Below, in pieces: positions 29,682-40,024 of a stretch of DNA of 64,000 nt; the stretch's first letter is position 1; each line of letters opens with the position of its first letter. The DNA comes from Gammaproteobacteria bacterium (GTDB lineage Bacteria; Pseudomonadota; Gammaproteobacteria; Pseudomonadales; Pseudohongiellaceae): assembly GCA_029253585.1 (NCBI GenBank), contig JAQWZF010000001.1, forward strand, positions 47,248 to 111,247, given 5' to 3'. A program made the translations under genes and the position numbers. A model generated the notes under the pieces. It saw only the letters and a list, made by a program, of their open reading frames with translations, did no database searches and was not told the DNA's origin.

Positions 29682-29697
29682 TAGCTGGCTAGGCTAA

Positions 29698-30306
29698 CTA
29701 AATATTACGACGAATTACGCCAACGCTGATTCCCTCGATGGCGAAATCACTACTTCTCAAGTCCACCTCGATGGGCTCATAGTCTGGGTTTTCAGGCATT
29801 AGGCTCAGTTTGTATTTACTGCGGCCCGTCTCGAGTCGTTTTACGGTCACTTCATCGTCTATTCTTGCAACGACTATATCGCCATTGTTGGCGGTATCGG
29901 TTTTATGCACAGCCAGTAGATCGTCCTCGAAGATGCCTATATCGATCATGCTGGTGCCCTTTACGGTCAGCAAATAGTCGGCATTGGGTGAAAACATATC
30001 GGCCGGGATGTCGCAATAGTCGGCGATAGATTCCTGTGCAAGGATCGGGCTGCCCGCTGCTACCTGGCCTATGATAGGGAGGCCAAGTTGTTCGTTAATA
30101 GGGAGTTTGATGCCTCTGGATGTTCCAGGAAGTACCTCGATAGCTCCCTTTCGGGCCAGTGCTCGCAGATGTTCTTCTGCGGCATTGGGCGATTTGAAGC
30201 CCATCTTGCTGGCTATTTCGGAGCGAGTAGGTGGGTACCCAGTCTCTTGCATGTACTCCTTAACATAGGCGAGGATTTCTTCTTGTCGGGAGGTAAGCTT
30301 AAGCAT
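29698..30306 (-). CDS. lexA: LexA repressor, SOS regulator
   Basis: LexA represses SOS genes and cleaves itself when RecA filaments form. The 202-residue protein has the winged-helix N-terminus ([28 protein letters not shown]), the cleavage site Ala84-Gly85 in QVAAGSP, catalytic Ser119 in KGTSM and Lys156 in EVTVKRLE, the same numbering as E. coli. An aaagga ribosome site precedes the ATG, and an SOS box lies 27 bp further upstream. In Pseudomonas a sulA gene usually precedes or follows; none is seen here. Confidence 0.97.
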   Translation of the reverse strand: MLKLTSRQEEILAYVKEYMQETGYPPTRSEIASKMGFKSPNAAEEHLRALARKGAIEVLPGTSRGIKLPINEQLGLPIIGQVAAGSPILAQESIADYCDIPADMFSPNADYLLTVKGTSMIDIGIFEDDLLAVHKTDTANNGDIVVARIDDEVTVKRLETGRSKYKLSLMPENPDYEPIEVDLRSSDFAIEGISVGVIRRNI

Positions 30307-30330
30307 GCTAATGTCCTTTGCGGTAGTAAT

Positions 30331-30350
30331 TACTGTAATTATATACAGCT
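30331..30350 (-). promoter_or_regulatory. LexA (SOS) box upstream of lexA
   Basis: The sequence CTGTAATTATATACAG at 30333-30348 matches the gammaproteobacterial SOS consensus CTGT-N8-ACAG, with the usual TA before CTGT. It lies 27 bp upstream of the lexA ATG, in the position expected for autoregulation. The small gene further upstream reads toward this site and not away from it, so only lexA should be controlled here. Confidence 0.9.
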
Positions 30351-30411
30351 ATCCGTCAAAGACAATAAAACTTTAGCGATGGGTTTCAACTAGTTTAGCG
30401 GCTTCCCGCGC

Positions 30412-30738
30412 CTATAAGATCGGAAAATCGTCACCAAGGTCTATTGGGTCGGGCTCGATATGGAGCAGGGCACCAGAAAAATTTTCGGGGATAAACACCT
30501 GATCGGAGTAGACCCTGTCTTCGCTATTGAGTTCGTATGGGGTGCGCCAGTCTTCTGGCGCCTCGGCTTGGCCGATTGTGAAATGCCGCCAGGTACTAAA
30601 ATCGTACTCGCCTAACTCGCCATCGAGCATTTGGATCTCTATGGTGCTGCTATCCTCATCGACTGCGACGACTTCGAAGAGGGCTCCACTTGCTAGCTCT
30701 TGGTACCAAACAGAAACTTCGGGCAGAATTTTATTCAT
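30412..30738 (-). CDS. conserved small acidic protein of unknown function (DUF6763-like)
   Basis: A 108-residue acidic protein from ATG 30738 (MNKILPEVSVWYQELASG), preceded by caaggta; an upstream in-frame ATG at 30762 gives 116. The sequence WYQELASGALFEVVAVDEDSSTIEIQMLDGELGEYD and DWRTPYELNSED looks like the small conserved gammaproteobacterial protein family now called DUF6763; I recall this family without alignment. No signal, membrane or metal motif is seen. It lies upstream of lexA on the same strand with about 105 bp between. Confidence 0.7.
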   Translation of the reverse strand: MNKILPEVSVWYQELASGALFEVVAVDEDSSTIEIQMLDGELGEYDFSTWRHFTIGQAEAPEDWRTPYELNSEDRVYSDQVFIPENFSGALLHIEPDPIDLGDDFPIL

Positions 30739-30994
30739 TACCTTGTCTCCAGGGTCATGCAAATTTAAATGAAAGAACTCCTTGTAGTGCTAAAGATTGA
30801 TTTGAGGCTTCCATTAAAGCTCAACTATAGTTACTTTTCATTGCTAATTGGAAGCGATATTTATCGATTGAAATATGAGTACTTTATGCTTCAAGTTAAC
30901 AGAAATTGCTAAGCAATTGACTCGCTTGAGAAACCGATTTTGCCAGCTTGGAACATATTTGTGATAATCGCCGCTCAGAAACAGAGTAAAAGAA

Positions 30995-32026
30995 ATGCAG
31001 CATACAAATATAAACACCGGCGTCATCATGTTAGACCTCAAAGGCCTGAGTATTGATGCCCATGAACGAGATATCCTTCAGCATCAGCAGGTAGGAGGTG
31101 TAATATTATTCAGCCGCAATTACGCATCGCCGCAGCAACTCACCGATCTTGTCGCGTCAATAAAGCAGTGTAACGATCAACTGCTGGTGGCGGTCGATCA
31201 GGAGGGTGGTCGTGTACAGCGCCTTTGCGAACATTTTTTGGCCCTGCCACCGCTGCGCGCAGTGGGACTGGAATATGAAAGAGATGCGGAGCGTGGCCTT
31301 GCCGCCGCAAAACTCTGCGCCTGGGCCATGGCGGCGGAGCTTATGCAGTATGGCATCGATATCAGCTTCGCGCCGGTCTTGGACTTATTCGATGCCAACA
31401 GTCCTGTTATCAAAGAGCGGGCTTTCGCGGCAGAGGGTCGCAAGGTAAGCGAGCTCGGTATGGCGTATATTGATGGCATGCATGAGGCCGGCATGGCGGC
31501 CACGGGCAAGCACTTTCCGGGTCACGGTATGGTATTGGCCGATTCGCATACAGAACTACCCACGGACGAGCGACAGTTAGACGAGATCAGGCGGCACGAC
31601 CTGGTGCCTTTTGCTGGCTGCATCAATAGTCTCGATGCCATCATGCCGGCTCATATCGTCTATTCAAAAATCGACCAGCGCTGCGCGGGTTTTTCTCGGG
31701 TCTGGATTCAGGAGCTGCTGCGTAAGGAGTTAGGTTTTGACGGGGTGGTGTTCAGTGACGATCTCACTATGGGCGCGGCGCACAGCGCCGGTTCCGTGGC
31801 CCAGCGCGCCGATCTGGCATTGGCGGCGGGCTGCGATATGGTGTTGGTCTGCAATGAGCCACGACAGGCCGCAGATTTAGTTGCCTATCTAGACAAGAAG
31901 AAGCAGTCAGGTAGCGACAGGATAGGTTGCATGCTGGCTAAGAATGCCAGCAATCATGCCCGCTTATATGACAGTGATAGATGGCTTGAGGCGAAAGAGC
32001 TGGTGAGCAAGCTCTTGAGCTACTAG
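30995..32026 (+). CDS. nagZ: beta-N-acetylhexosaminidase (NagZ)
   Basis: NagZ removes N-acetylglucosamine from anhydromuropeptides in cytoplasmic cell-wall recycling; its product can influence AmpC induction in species that have it. The 343-residue GH3 protein has VGGVILFSRNY, VDQEGGRVQRL, the His/Asp dyad motif KHFPGHGMVLADSH, and the catalytic nucleophile Asp in FSDDLTMGAA. ATG 31028 is a possible alternative start. Position after lexA matches Pseudomonas. Confidence 0.95.
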   Translation: MQHTNINTGVIMLDLKGLSIDAHERDILQHQQVGGVILFSRNYASPQQLTDLVASIKQCNDQLLVAVDQEGGRVQRLCEHFLALPPLRAVGLEYERDAERGLAAAKLCAWAMAAELMQYGIDISFAPVLDLFDANSPVIKERAFAAEGRKVSELGMAYIDGMHEAGMAATGKHFPGHGMVLADSHTELPTDERQLDEIRRHDLVPFAGCINSLDAIMPAHIVYSKIDQRCAGFSRVWIQELLRKELGFDGVVFSDDLTMGAAHSAGSVAQRADLALAAGCDMVLVCNEPRQAADLVAYLDKKKQSGSDRIGCMLAKNASNHARLYDSDRWLEAKELVSKLLSY

Positions 32027-32034
32027 GTTTACTT

Positions 32035-32052
32035 CGCGCCACCTCAGGCGCG
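32035..32052. other. small GC hairpin between nagZ and mscS-like gene
   Basis: CGCGCC-ACCTCA-GGCGCG forms a 6-bp stem with a 6-base loop, 9 bp after the nagZ stop. There is no U-run, so it is at most a weak processing or pausing element. Confidence 0.3.
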
Positions 32053-32079
32053 CCCTGATTTAATTGGAGATACCAGAAA

Positions 32080-33201
32080 GTGCTAGAAACAATCACATCG
32101 TTTGACTACTTAACAGACTTGGGTTGGGCGGCAGAGTTATTTGCCGTTGTCACGATCACCCTGCTTGCCCGCTATATTGCGATGCGCTTTCTTAAAGTCG
32201 TGGGCAGGCATTTTGAGAAGACTAGCAACGCCTGGGACGATGCGCTGTTCGATGCGGCTCGCTTACCTGCGAGTTACTTTATTCTGATAATGGGGCTCTT
32301 GTGGGCCGTTGAAATTAGTGACGGCCATATCGAAACGGAACTGTTCTCCGCGGCCAATCTAGACATTTTCAGGCAGCTGACGTTCATAGTGCTAATCGCT
32401 CTATTTCTGATTCGTTTTATCAACCGTGCCGAAGAGCGCTTATTACAGAATCAGCAGGATGAGGCGGATGAGCTTGGTACGACTTTAGACCCGACGACCC
32501 TGCAAGCGCTTGGAAAATTGCTGCGACTGGCGACACTGATTTCTGCAGTGCTCATTGGCATGCCAATCATGGGTATAGAGGTTACCGCGCTGTTAGCATT
32601 TGGCGGCGTAGGTGGTATCGCGATAGGTTTCGCGGCCAAAGACTTGCTGGCCAATTTCTTCGGCGGATTGATGATCTATCTGGACAGGCCTTTTGCGTTG
32701 GGTGACTGGATAAGATCGCCGGATCGGGAAATAGAAGGTACGGTAGAAAAGATAGGCTGGCGGCTGACGGTTGTGAGGACGTTCGATAAGCGGCCTTTGT
32801 ATGTGCCAAACTCGGTGTTTAATACGCTCTCACTGGAAAATCCTTCACGCATGACTAATCGGCGCATTAAGGAAACTATTGGGATTCGCTATAAGGACTC
32901 CGAAAAGATGGGCGCTATAGTGAAAGACGTTAAAGCTATGCTGCAATCTCATGATGAAATTGATGCCAGCCAGACCCTGATAGTGAATTTCTTGAGCTAT
33001 GGGGCTTCATCTCTGGATTTTTTCATCTACACCTTTACCAAGACAACGAACTGGGTGGACTTTCATGAAATCAAACAGGATGTTATGTTAAAAATTGTTG
33101 AGATCGTTCATTCTCACGGTGCTGATTTCGCTTTCCCAACTCGTACTCTGGATGGCCTTGATGGTCTGATCGCCAGCAATACACTCGAAGCAGAGCCCTA
33201 A
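32080..33201 (+). CDS. MscS-family mechanosensitive ion channel
   Basis: A 373-residue membrane protein with three to four N-terminal hydrophobic segments and the MscS pore helix and beta domain: LLAFGGVGGIAIGFAAKDLLANFFGG, then LDRPFALGDWI, GTVEKIGWRLTVVRTFDKRPLYVPNS. The C-terminal alpha/beta domain follows. The family opens under membrane tension to relieve osmotic downshock. The start is GTG 32080, after a ggaga ribosome site. It ends 4 bp before the next gene, so the two are probably cotranscribed. Confidence 0.92.
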   Translation: MLETITSFDYLTDLGWAAELFAVVTITLLARYIAMRFLKVVGRHFEKTSNAWDDALFDAARLPASYFILIMGLLWAVEISDGHIETELFSAANLDIFRQLTFIVLIALFLIRFINRAEERLLQNQQDEADELGTTLDPTTLQALGKLLRLATLISAVLIGMPIMGIEVTALLAFGGVGGIAIGFAAKDLLANFFGGLMIYLDRPFALGDWIRSPDREIEGTVEKIGWRLTVVRTFDKRPLYVPNSVFNTLSLENPSRMTNRRIKETIGIRYKDSEKMGAIVKDVKAMLQSHDEIDASQTLIVNFLSYGASSLDFFIYTFTKTTNWVDFHEIKQDVMLKIVEIVHSHGADFAFPTRTLDGLDGLIASNTLEAEP

Positions 33202-33205
33202 GCTA

Positions 33206-33760
33206 ATGACTCCGGAGCTGATAGAAGAGATAGCAGGGCGCTCGACTTGTTTACACGATGAGGGTGAGGTCGAGTCTGCTCTGGATTACATGGCTGCTTC
33301 GATTAGCGCAGAACTATCGAGCAAGAATCCTCTGTTGATCTGCATCATGCATGGCGGCCTCATAATTAGCGGTAAGCTGGCGACTAGATTAGATTTTCCG
33401 TTGCAAATGGACTATCTGCACGCCACGCGTTACCGCGCTGAAACAAGCGGCAAGGATCTGCAGTGGAAGGTCTATCCCAGCGAATCTCTCCGAGGTCGTC
33501 ATGTTCTGCTTGTTGATGATATTCTGGATGTGGGTACTACGTTGAAATTGGTCGTCGAATACTGTCGGCAGCAGGGCTGCGAGTCTGTGCACACAGCTGT
33601 ATTGCTAGATAAGCACCATACTAGAAAAGAGCCGGGCGTCGTGGCGGACTTCGTTGGCTTGGAAGTTGCGGATTACTATCTGTTTGGTTATGGCATGGAC
33701 TATAAGGGCTATCTGCGCAATGCGACGGGCATTTTCGCTATAGCCGAAAAGGATATGTAG
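33206..33760 (+). CDS. hypoxanthine-guanine phosphoribosyltransferase
   Basis: A 184-residue purine-salvage PRTase. The PRPP-binding loop is HVLLVDDILDVGTTLKL; LICIMHGGLIISGKLATRL and the C-terminal ADFVGLEVADYYLFGYGMDYKGYLRN complete the type I fold with the HPRT-type aromatic/Asp base-binding region. Position after nagZ is conserved in Pseudomonas-like genomes. Its stop lies one base from the stop of the convergent addA-like gene. Confidence 0.92.
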   Translation: MTPELIEEIAGRSTCLHDEGEVESALDYMAASISAELSSKNPLLICIMHGGLIISGKLATRLDFPLQMDYLHATRYRAETSGKDLQWKVYPSESLRGRHVLLVDDILDVGTTLKLVVEYCRQQGCESVHTAVLLDKHHTRKEPGVVADFVGLEVADYYLFGYGMDYKGYLRNATGIFAIAEKDM

Positions 33761-33761
33761 C

Positions 33762-36700
33762 TCATTTTGTAGATGGCGTAGTGCACTCTACTAGCCTCTG
33801 AACACTCGTAAATAACAATGCCGTTTTTACTCCCTTGTTCTGCTCTTCACTAAACAGACTTCTGTATCTATTTAACTGCCCCGAGTAGAGTTCTAGCTGT
33901 TCATCGATAAAGTCTTCCGCTGATTGGTTCGAGGGAGGTTCGGAAGATTTGTAATCGATGATCCAGCGAACGCCTTTCTTATCGATAAATGTACGATCCA
34001 CAACGTGGGTTTGCACATAGCCGTTTGCGTAACTCTGCATCACGAGTTCGGCGGCGCTTTGCTCTAAAGTGCTATCGAATATCCAGCTCAATTCAGAATT
34101 GTTCTGCGTCTGTAGAAGAGAGGTCTCAATTCTATCGAGTGCCGCTTGTGTATCGGTAGGATTGAATGAGAACAGCTCTAGCCGCCTTCGCCAGTGCTGT
34201 TTTAGTCCAGTTAGACTTTCATCTTCTAGCAATGACTTGTTCGACACGAGGTTCTGCAACGACTCGTGTACCAGATTGCCTATTTCTATCTGCAGTGCAT
34301 TTTCACTGACAAGCACAGTTGCCTCAACTTCGTCTGCGTCTTCAGCGTCGAGGGTCGTATCTGCGCCTGGCAGACTCTGATAGGAGTTTAAAAAGTAATC
34401 GCCGGTTAGGCGCTGGAGTAGGGGCGATGACTGCAAAGGGCCTTGCTGATCGATTAGCGGACGCATAGAGTTCACGGGAATATAATCTATTGCATTTTCA
34501 CCACCACCATAGATGGCAGATTCTGTCATCTGTGCCCAGATAGTCGCTAACAGAGTCCGTGAGCCAGGCGCTATAATCTCGCCGTCCTTGTCAGCTAATG
34601 CGGCAGAGAGGTAGACAGACTTCATTGCGCGGGTAACGCCGATATAGAGGAGCCGGGTGCTCTCTAATCGTGATTTTTCTGCCTTCTCAAACTTAAGTAA
34701 ATTATAGAGATTGTTGTCTTCGCTACCTGTTGCAGAAAGTGTAGCCAGAAATATTCTATTCTGACCGTATTCATTCAACTGTTGATGCCACAGCAGTAGT
34801 GCCTTGTCATCTGCGCGACTCGTTCGGGCGAGACCGGGCAAAAAGACATGGTCGAATTCCAGCCCTTTCGATTTGTGAATCGTCATTATCTGCACTGGGT
34901 TAGCCTGGGTATCGGCAGCCGACGATACGAAGCTATTCGCAATTCTGGCTTCAAAGTCGGCAAAGTTTTCCAGGCCGCCAGCGACTTCGCAGGACTGCAG
35001 GATTTCGAAGTATCTCTCGACGCTGTCCAGCTCGGCCTCGCTTCTAACTAGCAGGTCTGCGCCTAGTGCGATAAATGCGCTGCGTATTATGCGGCTAATC
35101 CTGCCATGTTGTTTGGCTGAGAAGGCGTTACTCAATACGGCCGTGATGTTGTGTATTCTTATCCTACCGCCTGCGCTAAGTTTGGGGGCTTGCGGGTCTA
35201 AGCATAGCTGGCTCAGGCTTTCAAAGATGCTACTATCGGGTTTCCAACTTGCTACAAGATGAAGGTCTTTCAGTGAGATGCCGCACCATGGTGCGCGCAG
35301 TATTGCGAGCCAAGATAGCCTGTCTGCCTGATTGCATATCGCGCTTGTTAGACTTTTTAGGTCGGTAATTATCGGTAGGCTGTCGAGTCTGTCTATTTCA
35401 TTAGCGAGCCATGGAACTTCTGCTTCGCGAAGAGCGGGCAAAATATATTCGAGATGGCCTCGGCTGCGAACGAGTATCGCAATCTTGCGCTTGGGAAACT
35501 GTTTTCTCAAACCCGAAATCTCTTCGGCGATGTATGCGCCTTCTTCTATCGCCGCTTCGGTCTTGCTTTGGTCGCTGTATTGATAGATTCGGCTAGTCAC
35601 CGCGGGTGCTATATCTCTTGGGTGAACGGCTCGAGAATGTGAGTAGCTAACCGCACCTCTAGAGATATCATTATGGGCAGGGAAAGCCCCGGCGAATGTG
35701 GCGTTAACCCAGTCGACTACTCCGCTATCCGATCTGAAATTCGCGACGAGGTCGATCGGCTGCATCGCGATGTGCCCAAGACCGGTCTCCCGTAGCCGAA
35801 TGAATAGACCCACATTGGCATTGCGAAATCCGTAGCAGGACTGCATGGCATCACCGACTACAAACAGAGTCCTGCCGTCGTCAGGTTCCCAGCCGGCGGT
35901 CAATCTTTTAAGTAAGTCCATCTGCGACGACGAGGTGTCTTGAAACTCATCTACGAGAATATGCTTGATCTGGTAGTCGAGGCTAAGGGCTAGATCGGTT
36001 GGATTGTCCTCGCTACCCAGTGCGCGAATTGCAGCCAGGCTAACCTGTGGATAATCAACCTTGTTCTTCTGTGTGAACGCCAGTTCCAGCTGCGCCATCA
36101 GAGTAGGCAACACCGCGGTGAGGGTGTGCAGGAAGTCCCAGGAATTAATGTCCTCATTCGGCAGGGGAAGCCTGCGCAAGTAGTCTAGGGATGATAAGAG
36201 TCCGTCTGCATCGTTCAACGATTTTAGCATGCTCTCCATGGCTTTCTTCATATCGCTGCGTAACAGCTTCTGTTCTTTGTCGCCGGATGCGGCTGGAAAG
36301 CCGAGATTCTTATTGACGGTCTTGCGAAACGCTGGTTTGTCCTTGCTCTTGGTTAGAAGCAATTCGCTCAGACCCATCCAGATATTGAGATTGTCCGTCC
36401 CGCCAGAGGGCAGATCATCCAGACCAGCACATAGCAGTAACTGAGAATCGCTGTCCTCGCCTGCAAGATTCTTCGTCGCATAGTCTAGTAAGGGTAGTAG
36501 CTGCGCAGAATAGGGTCGCAGCAGATGTGTGGCTTCGGCTATAGATTCGCTGACGAGTTCCAAGAGATTGTCAGTGAGATGCTGTAAGGCCTGCTGCGGG
36601 TCACTTGCAACCCCAACGATATCGCTAATCCATTGTTCGCGTTGCTTTAAGAGGCTGCCTAACAGTGTCTCTAGCTTGTTGCCGTCATTGTCAAAATGCA

Positions 36701-37244
36701 GCATCAGTTCGGCAATCGAGGCGGCGATTGGCGTATCTGAATCCAATAGTTTCAGACAGTTGTGGATGGCTAATTGATAACAATCGTCGACTTGTTCACT
36801 AATCTGCAGTGGGCCGCCGAAGTTAGAGAGAATGGGCAGCCTACTAGCGAGAGAATTACAGAAGCTGTCGATAGTTTGAATGCGTAGACGATTAGGAGAC
36901 TGCTGCAGTTGCCAGGACATCTCCTTGTCTTGAAGTAAAACGCTATTCGCGATCTCGTGGCGGTCATGATCCAGCTGTGTCTGAATAGCTTTTGGGTCGA
37001 TGTTCTGGGCCCATTCCAGCGTATTGAGAATGCGCTCTGCCATCTCGTTAGCGGCCTTCTTCGTGAAGGTAATAGCTAACACTTCTTCCGGGTGTTGGCA
37101 TATGGAGAGCAATTTAAGAAAACGTAGGCTAAGCAGCTCCGTCTTGCCGGAACCCGCTGGTGCCTGAACGGCAATAGAGCAGGACGTGTCCAGCGCGTTC
37201 TGCCTGGCATCAAAGTCTACAACCTTGTTCTGGGAATCAGTCAT
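33762..37244 (-). CDS. UvrD-type helicase/nuclease, AddA-like
   Basis: An 1160-residue superfamily 1 helicase with a C-terminal RecB-type nuclease domain. Visible motifs: Walker A APAGSGKT (about 28-35), ITFTKKAANEMAERI, Walker B VDEFQDTS (about 435), VVGDAMQSCYGFRNA, MTIHKSKGLEFDHVFLPG, and LLYIGVTRAMKSVYLS. The nuclease motif is VVDRTFIDKKGVRWIIDYKSSEP, giving the D...D-YK catalytic triad. With the AddB-like gene upstream (4-bp overlap) it should process double-strand DNA ends for recombination. This pair resembles the 'probable DNA repair' AddAB-like group of gammaproteobacteria rather than RecBCD. Confidence 0.88.
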   Translation of the reverse strand: MTDSQNKVVDFDARQNALDTSCSIAVQAPAGSGKTELLSLRFLKLLSICQHPEEVLAITFTKKAANEMAERILNTLEWAQNIDPKAIQTQLDHDRHEIANSVLLQDKEMSWQLQQSPNRLRIQTIDSFCNSLASRLPILSNFGGPLQISEQVDDCYQLAIHNCLKLLDSDTPIAASIAELMLHFDNDGNKLETLLGSLLKQREQWISDIVGVASDPQQALQHLTDNLLELVSESIAEATHLLRPYSAQLLPLLDYATKNLAGEDSDSQLLLCAGLDDLPSGGTDNLNIWMGLSELLLTKSKDKPAFRKTVNKNLGFPAASGDKEQKLLRSDMKKAMESMLKSLNDADGLLSSLDYLRRLPLPNEDINSWDFLHTLTAVLPTLMAQLELAFTQKNKVDYPQVSLAAIRALGSEDNPTDLALSLDYQIKHILVDEFQDTSSSQMDLLKRLTAGWEPDDGRTLFVVGDAMQSCYGFRNANVGLFIRLRETGLGHIAMQPIDLVANFRSDSGVVDWVNATFAGAFPAHNDISRGAVSYSHSRAVHPRDIAPAVTSRIYQYSDQSKTEAAIEEGAYIAEEISGLRKQFPKRKIAILVRSRGHLEYILPALREAEVPWLANEIDRLDSLPIITDLKSLTSAICNQADRLSWLAILRAPWCGISLKDLHLVASWKPDSSIFESLSQLCLDPQAPKLSAGGRIRIHNITAVLSNAFSAKQHGRISRIIRSAFIALGADLLVRSEAELDSVERYFEILQSCEVAGGLENFADFEARIANSFVSSAADTQANPVQIMTIHKSKGLEFDHVFLPGLARTSRADDKALLLWHQQLNEYGQNRIFLATLSATGSEDNNLYNLLKFEKAEKSRLESTRLLYIGVTRAMKSVYLSAALADKDGEIIAPGSRTLLATIWAQMTESAIYGGGENAIDYIPVNSMRPLIDQQGPLQSSPLLQRLTGDYFLNSYQSLPGADTTLDAEDADEVEATVLVSENALQIEIGNLVHESLQNLVSNKSLLEDESLTGLKQHWRRRLELFSFNPTDTQAALDRIETSLLQTQNNSELSWIFDSTLEQSAAELVMQSYANGYVQTHVVDRTFIDKKGVRWIIDYKSSEPPSNQSAEDFIDEQLELYSGQLNRYRSLFSEEQNKGVKTALLFTSVQRLVECTTPSTK

Positions 37245-40021
37245 AGCTCGTCTTCACTCCCAAGAAACTGAGCCTGGGCCGATTCGGCCACGCGGCAGAG
37301 GGGTCCAAGATCGCAGTGTTGGCAAGTTGTATAGCCTCGGGTTGGTGCTATAGCCGCGAGGCCATTTTCGAATTCCTGTACAAGCGAGTAAACGGTTTTG
37401 TTCCAGAATTCGTGTAACTCCGGCCAGTCACCAGCGAAGTTTTTCGCCTGGCTATTGGTTTTCACTGTCACGCCGAGGCTGCTTATGCCGATCGGGCTTA
37501 TCAGCCCAATATTCTCAGCATTCAGCTGATAGATAAGTGTTGCACTTACCGGCTTCTCACCACTGTCCTGAATCGCAATCTGATACAGTGGTAGCTGCAT
37601 ATCATCTGGCCGCTCGTCCAGCCACTTGTAGTCAGTGTGTTTGCCTGTTTTGTAGTCGATGAGAGCCAGGCTGCCATCCTCAAGCTGGTCGACTCGGTCT
37701 ATTCGCAGTGATAGGGCTAGCTTTGAATGCTTCCAACTAACGGCCATCTCATTCTGAAGTATGGTGAATTCAGTCCGCTGTTGCTCTAATTCGAGAAAGC
37801 CATTTAAAAGCTTCGACAAGCGTTCCTGCTCTAGCAGGGAAAAAGCGGGAGTCATGATCTCGGGGTGATGTGTTCTCAGGAAGTCGGTGGCAACTTTTGC
37901 GCTAGCGCTGACCATTTCCTGTAATTCGGCTAGTGACCGCTCATGTAGGTTCTTAGCATTTCCAATCTCCAACCCGATATTCTCCAACGCCTTGTGTAAG
38001 GCATTGCCCCTGGCGATTGGGTTTAGTCCATGGCTAAACTCTCCGAGCGCAGTTGCTCTGAGTCGATTTCTGGCGAAGGCCCGAAAGGGGCAATTCGATT
38101 GATTGCTGAGTAAACCGGTGCCGCCAAGAATTTCCTCATCGTGTCGAAGCGGCACGTGGAGAACATCCTGAAATCTTTCTAAGTGGTTTTTTGGTCCCGC
38201 TATTGCCGTAGGCTTCCTCTCGCGATCGTCTTCGTTCTTGGCGTCGTTTGTATCTGTTACGGCCTCGTCAAAGAGTATTTCCTGAAGTAATGCGCTGGGC
38301 CTGATAGTTAACTCATCTTCGAGAGTATGGTGACTAATAACCATGGTGCCGGCAGTATTCCTGCGTAGCGTTACCAATTGCCCAATTGCGGTTTGCAATT
38401 GTTGTTGGTTGGAACTGTTGGGCATGCCCAGTTCCTGCTGCAGTCTATAGGGCAGAAAAGGAACTGGGTTTATAGCCTGTGGAAAATTCTTATTATCCGC
38501 CGCGAGCACCCATACGTGATCGAACACCAGGTCTTGCGACTCCTCGATATCGAGCATAGAAATCTGTAGGCGATCATCGAAATTCAGGTTTACATTCGAC
38601 TGCTTTAGAAAGGTCTGTAATTTTCTTAGTGCCTTGCTGATTGAGATATTTCCGAGAATGGCAGAGGAGGCGGAGAAGCGCTGTATGCTCTGTTGCCACT
38701 GGGCTGCGAGTCGCTGATTATCCTCGTTACAGTCGGTACCAGGCCAGCCTAAAGCTTGAAGTTGTTTGGTAAACAGCTGTAGCCAGTGCCGAAGAGTTTG
38801 GTAGCTGCCGGCATAACGGGCCAGCTCGCTAAAGTCGAGTAATGCAGCCGCAAGAATCGGACAGTAGTGCTGCCTTGTCTCTTGCAGCATAAATTGACGC
38901 AACTGGCTAAGCCGAATCTCCGCCTCGGCTTTCTTGCGAAGGGTAGTCTCCAGGGCGATGCGCGACTGAATTTCGCTTTCGGCACCCGTGGTAAAGGGAG
39001 ACTGTAATAACCTGCAGAATCGTTCGCTATCCACCAGGTCGTAATTCAATGATAGTAGTGAGATAGCCCTGTTAAAGTGCGCTGTCTCGTCCAGTTTTTC
39101 GCTGCTGTGGTAGCGATTCAGAACTCTTGAAAGATCGAAGCTTTCTATCGTATCGCTAGTGTTCGCGTTAAACAGAGCCTCTTCAATCAGAGTTTCCAGA
39201 GAGCGGGCAGGGTCAACGACTATGCCTATGTGTGCGTGGGCCGACTGCCGGGCCTTATCCTGGCACCAGGCTATGCATGCGGCAACTTCGTCTTTAGTGT
39301 TCTGAAAACTGCAGTTTGTGCTCGCGGCATCAGTCTCGGCAAAAGACGGCCCGAGCTGTTTACCTAAGGTTTCTTCCCCCTGTCTGCTGACATCACTAAC
39401 GCGAGAAAATGCTTCAAATAGTTCCGAATAGAGCGGGGGTGCTTTATTGAAGTTAACCAGGCCTATCTTTCGTGGGAGTATTTGGCGCAGCACTTCTATA
39501 TTGGCGATGATGACTTTGCCAGCATCACTTAGGCTGAGGGCGTTATTCTTCGCGCAGGCCGTTTCAAACTGATTACTCCATTCGAGAAATGTCTGAAAGT
39601 CTATGGCACTTTGATAGTGGTCGATTTTATTCGAGGACGCTACATTCCACTGTTTAAAGAACTGATGGCTTCTGGCTACGGTGCTTGCGGTTTCCTCGCT
39701 ATTGAGCAGGGGGTATCTGTCATAACTTGACTCTACAATTTGCAGCCAAAGTTCTTGTTCATCGAATCGACTTAACAGCGTCGTTCTATGAAAGGGAGCA
39801 ATGCCTTGTGAAGCAGCGAGTTGCCACAGATGTTGAATATAGATGTCGATGGCGAATACGGATGGGCGCTGCCACCCCGATAGCGTGTTTGTATCACGGG
39901 CTTGCGTGCTGGCGAATTCCCGCAAAATACCGTCAACGCTGCGATTGTTAGGTGTTAGTAAGGTGAAGCCCTGTTGCAGCAAGGAAAGTAGCGGCTCAAT
40001 ATTGAATCGACGTACTGTCAC
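37241..40021 (-). CDS. PD-(D/E)XK nuclease, AddB-like DNA repair protein
   Basis: A 926-residue protein. The N-terminal two thirds resemble an inactivated helicase core of the AddB kind; I see no good Walker A. The C-terminal third is a RecB-like nuclease: LRIDRVDQLEDGSLALIDYKTGKH provides the catalytic D and D-YK. Four cysteines, one in SNCPFRAFARNRL and three in CQHCDLGPLC near the end, match the iron-sulfur 'staple' of AddB nucleases. The start is GTG 40021. It begins 3 bp after mnmH ends and overlaps the AddA-like gene by 4 bp. Confidence 0.86.
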   Translation of the reverse strand: MTVRRFNIEPLLSLLQQGFTLLTPNNRSVDGILREFASTQARDTNTLSGWQRPSVFAIDIYIQHLWQLAASQGIAPFHRTTLLSRFDEQELWLQIVESSYDRYPLLNSEETASTVARSHQFFKQWNVASSNKIDHYQSAIDFQTFLEWSNQFETACAKNNALSLSDAGKVIIANIEVLRQILPRKIGLVNFNKAPPLYSELFEAFSRVSDVSRQGEETLGKQLGPSFAETDAASTNCSFQNTKDEVAACIAWCQDKARQSAHAHIGIVVDPARSLETLIEEALFNANTSDTIESFDLSRVLNRYHSSEKLDETAHFNRAISLLSLNYDLVDSERFCRLLQSPFTTGAESEIQSRIALETTLRKKAEAEIRLSQLRQFMLQETRQHYCPILAAALLDFSELARYAGSYQTLRHWLQLFTKQLQALGWPGTDCNEDNQRLAAQWQQSIQRFSASSAILGNISISKALRKLQTFLKQSNVNLNFDDRLQISMLDIEESQDLVFDHVWVLAADNKNFPQAINPVPFLPYRLQQELGMPNSSNQQQLQTAIGQLVTLRRNTAGTMVISHHTLEDELTIRPSALLQEILFDEAVTDTNDAKNEDDRERKPTAIAGPKNHLERFQDVLHVPLRHDEEILGGTGLLSNQSNCPFRAFARNRLRATALGEFSHGLNPIARGNALHKALENIGLEIGNAKNLHERSLAELQEMVSASAKVATDFLRTHHPEIMTPAFSLLEQERLSKLLNGFLELEQQRTEFTILQNEMAVSWKHSKLALSLRIDRVDQLEDGSLALIDYKTGKHTDYKWLDERPDDMQLPLYQIAIQDSGEKPVSATLIYQLNAENIGLISPIGISSLGVTVKTNSQAKNFAGDWPELHEFWNKTVYSLVQEFENGLAAIAPTRGYTTCQHCDLGPLCRVAESAQAQFLGSEDEL

Positions 40022-40024
40022 TGC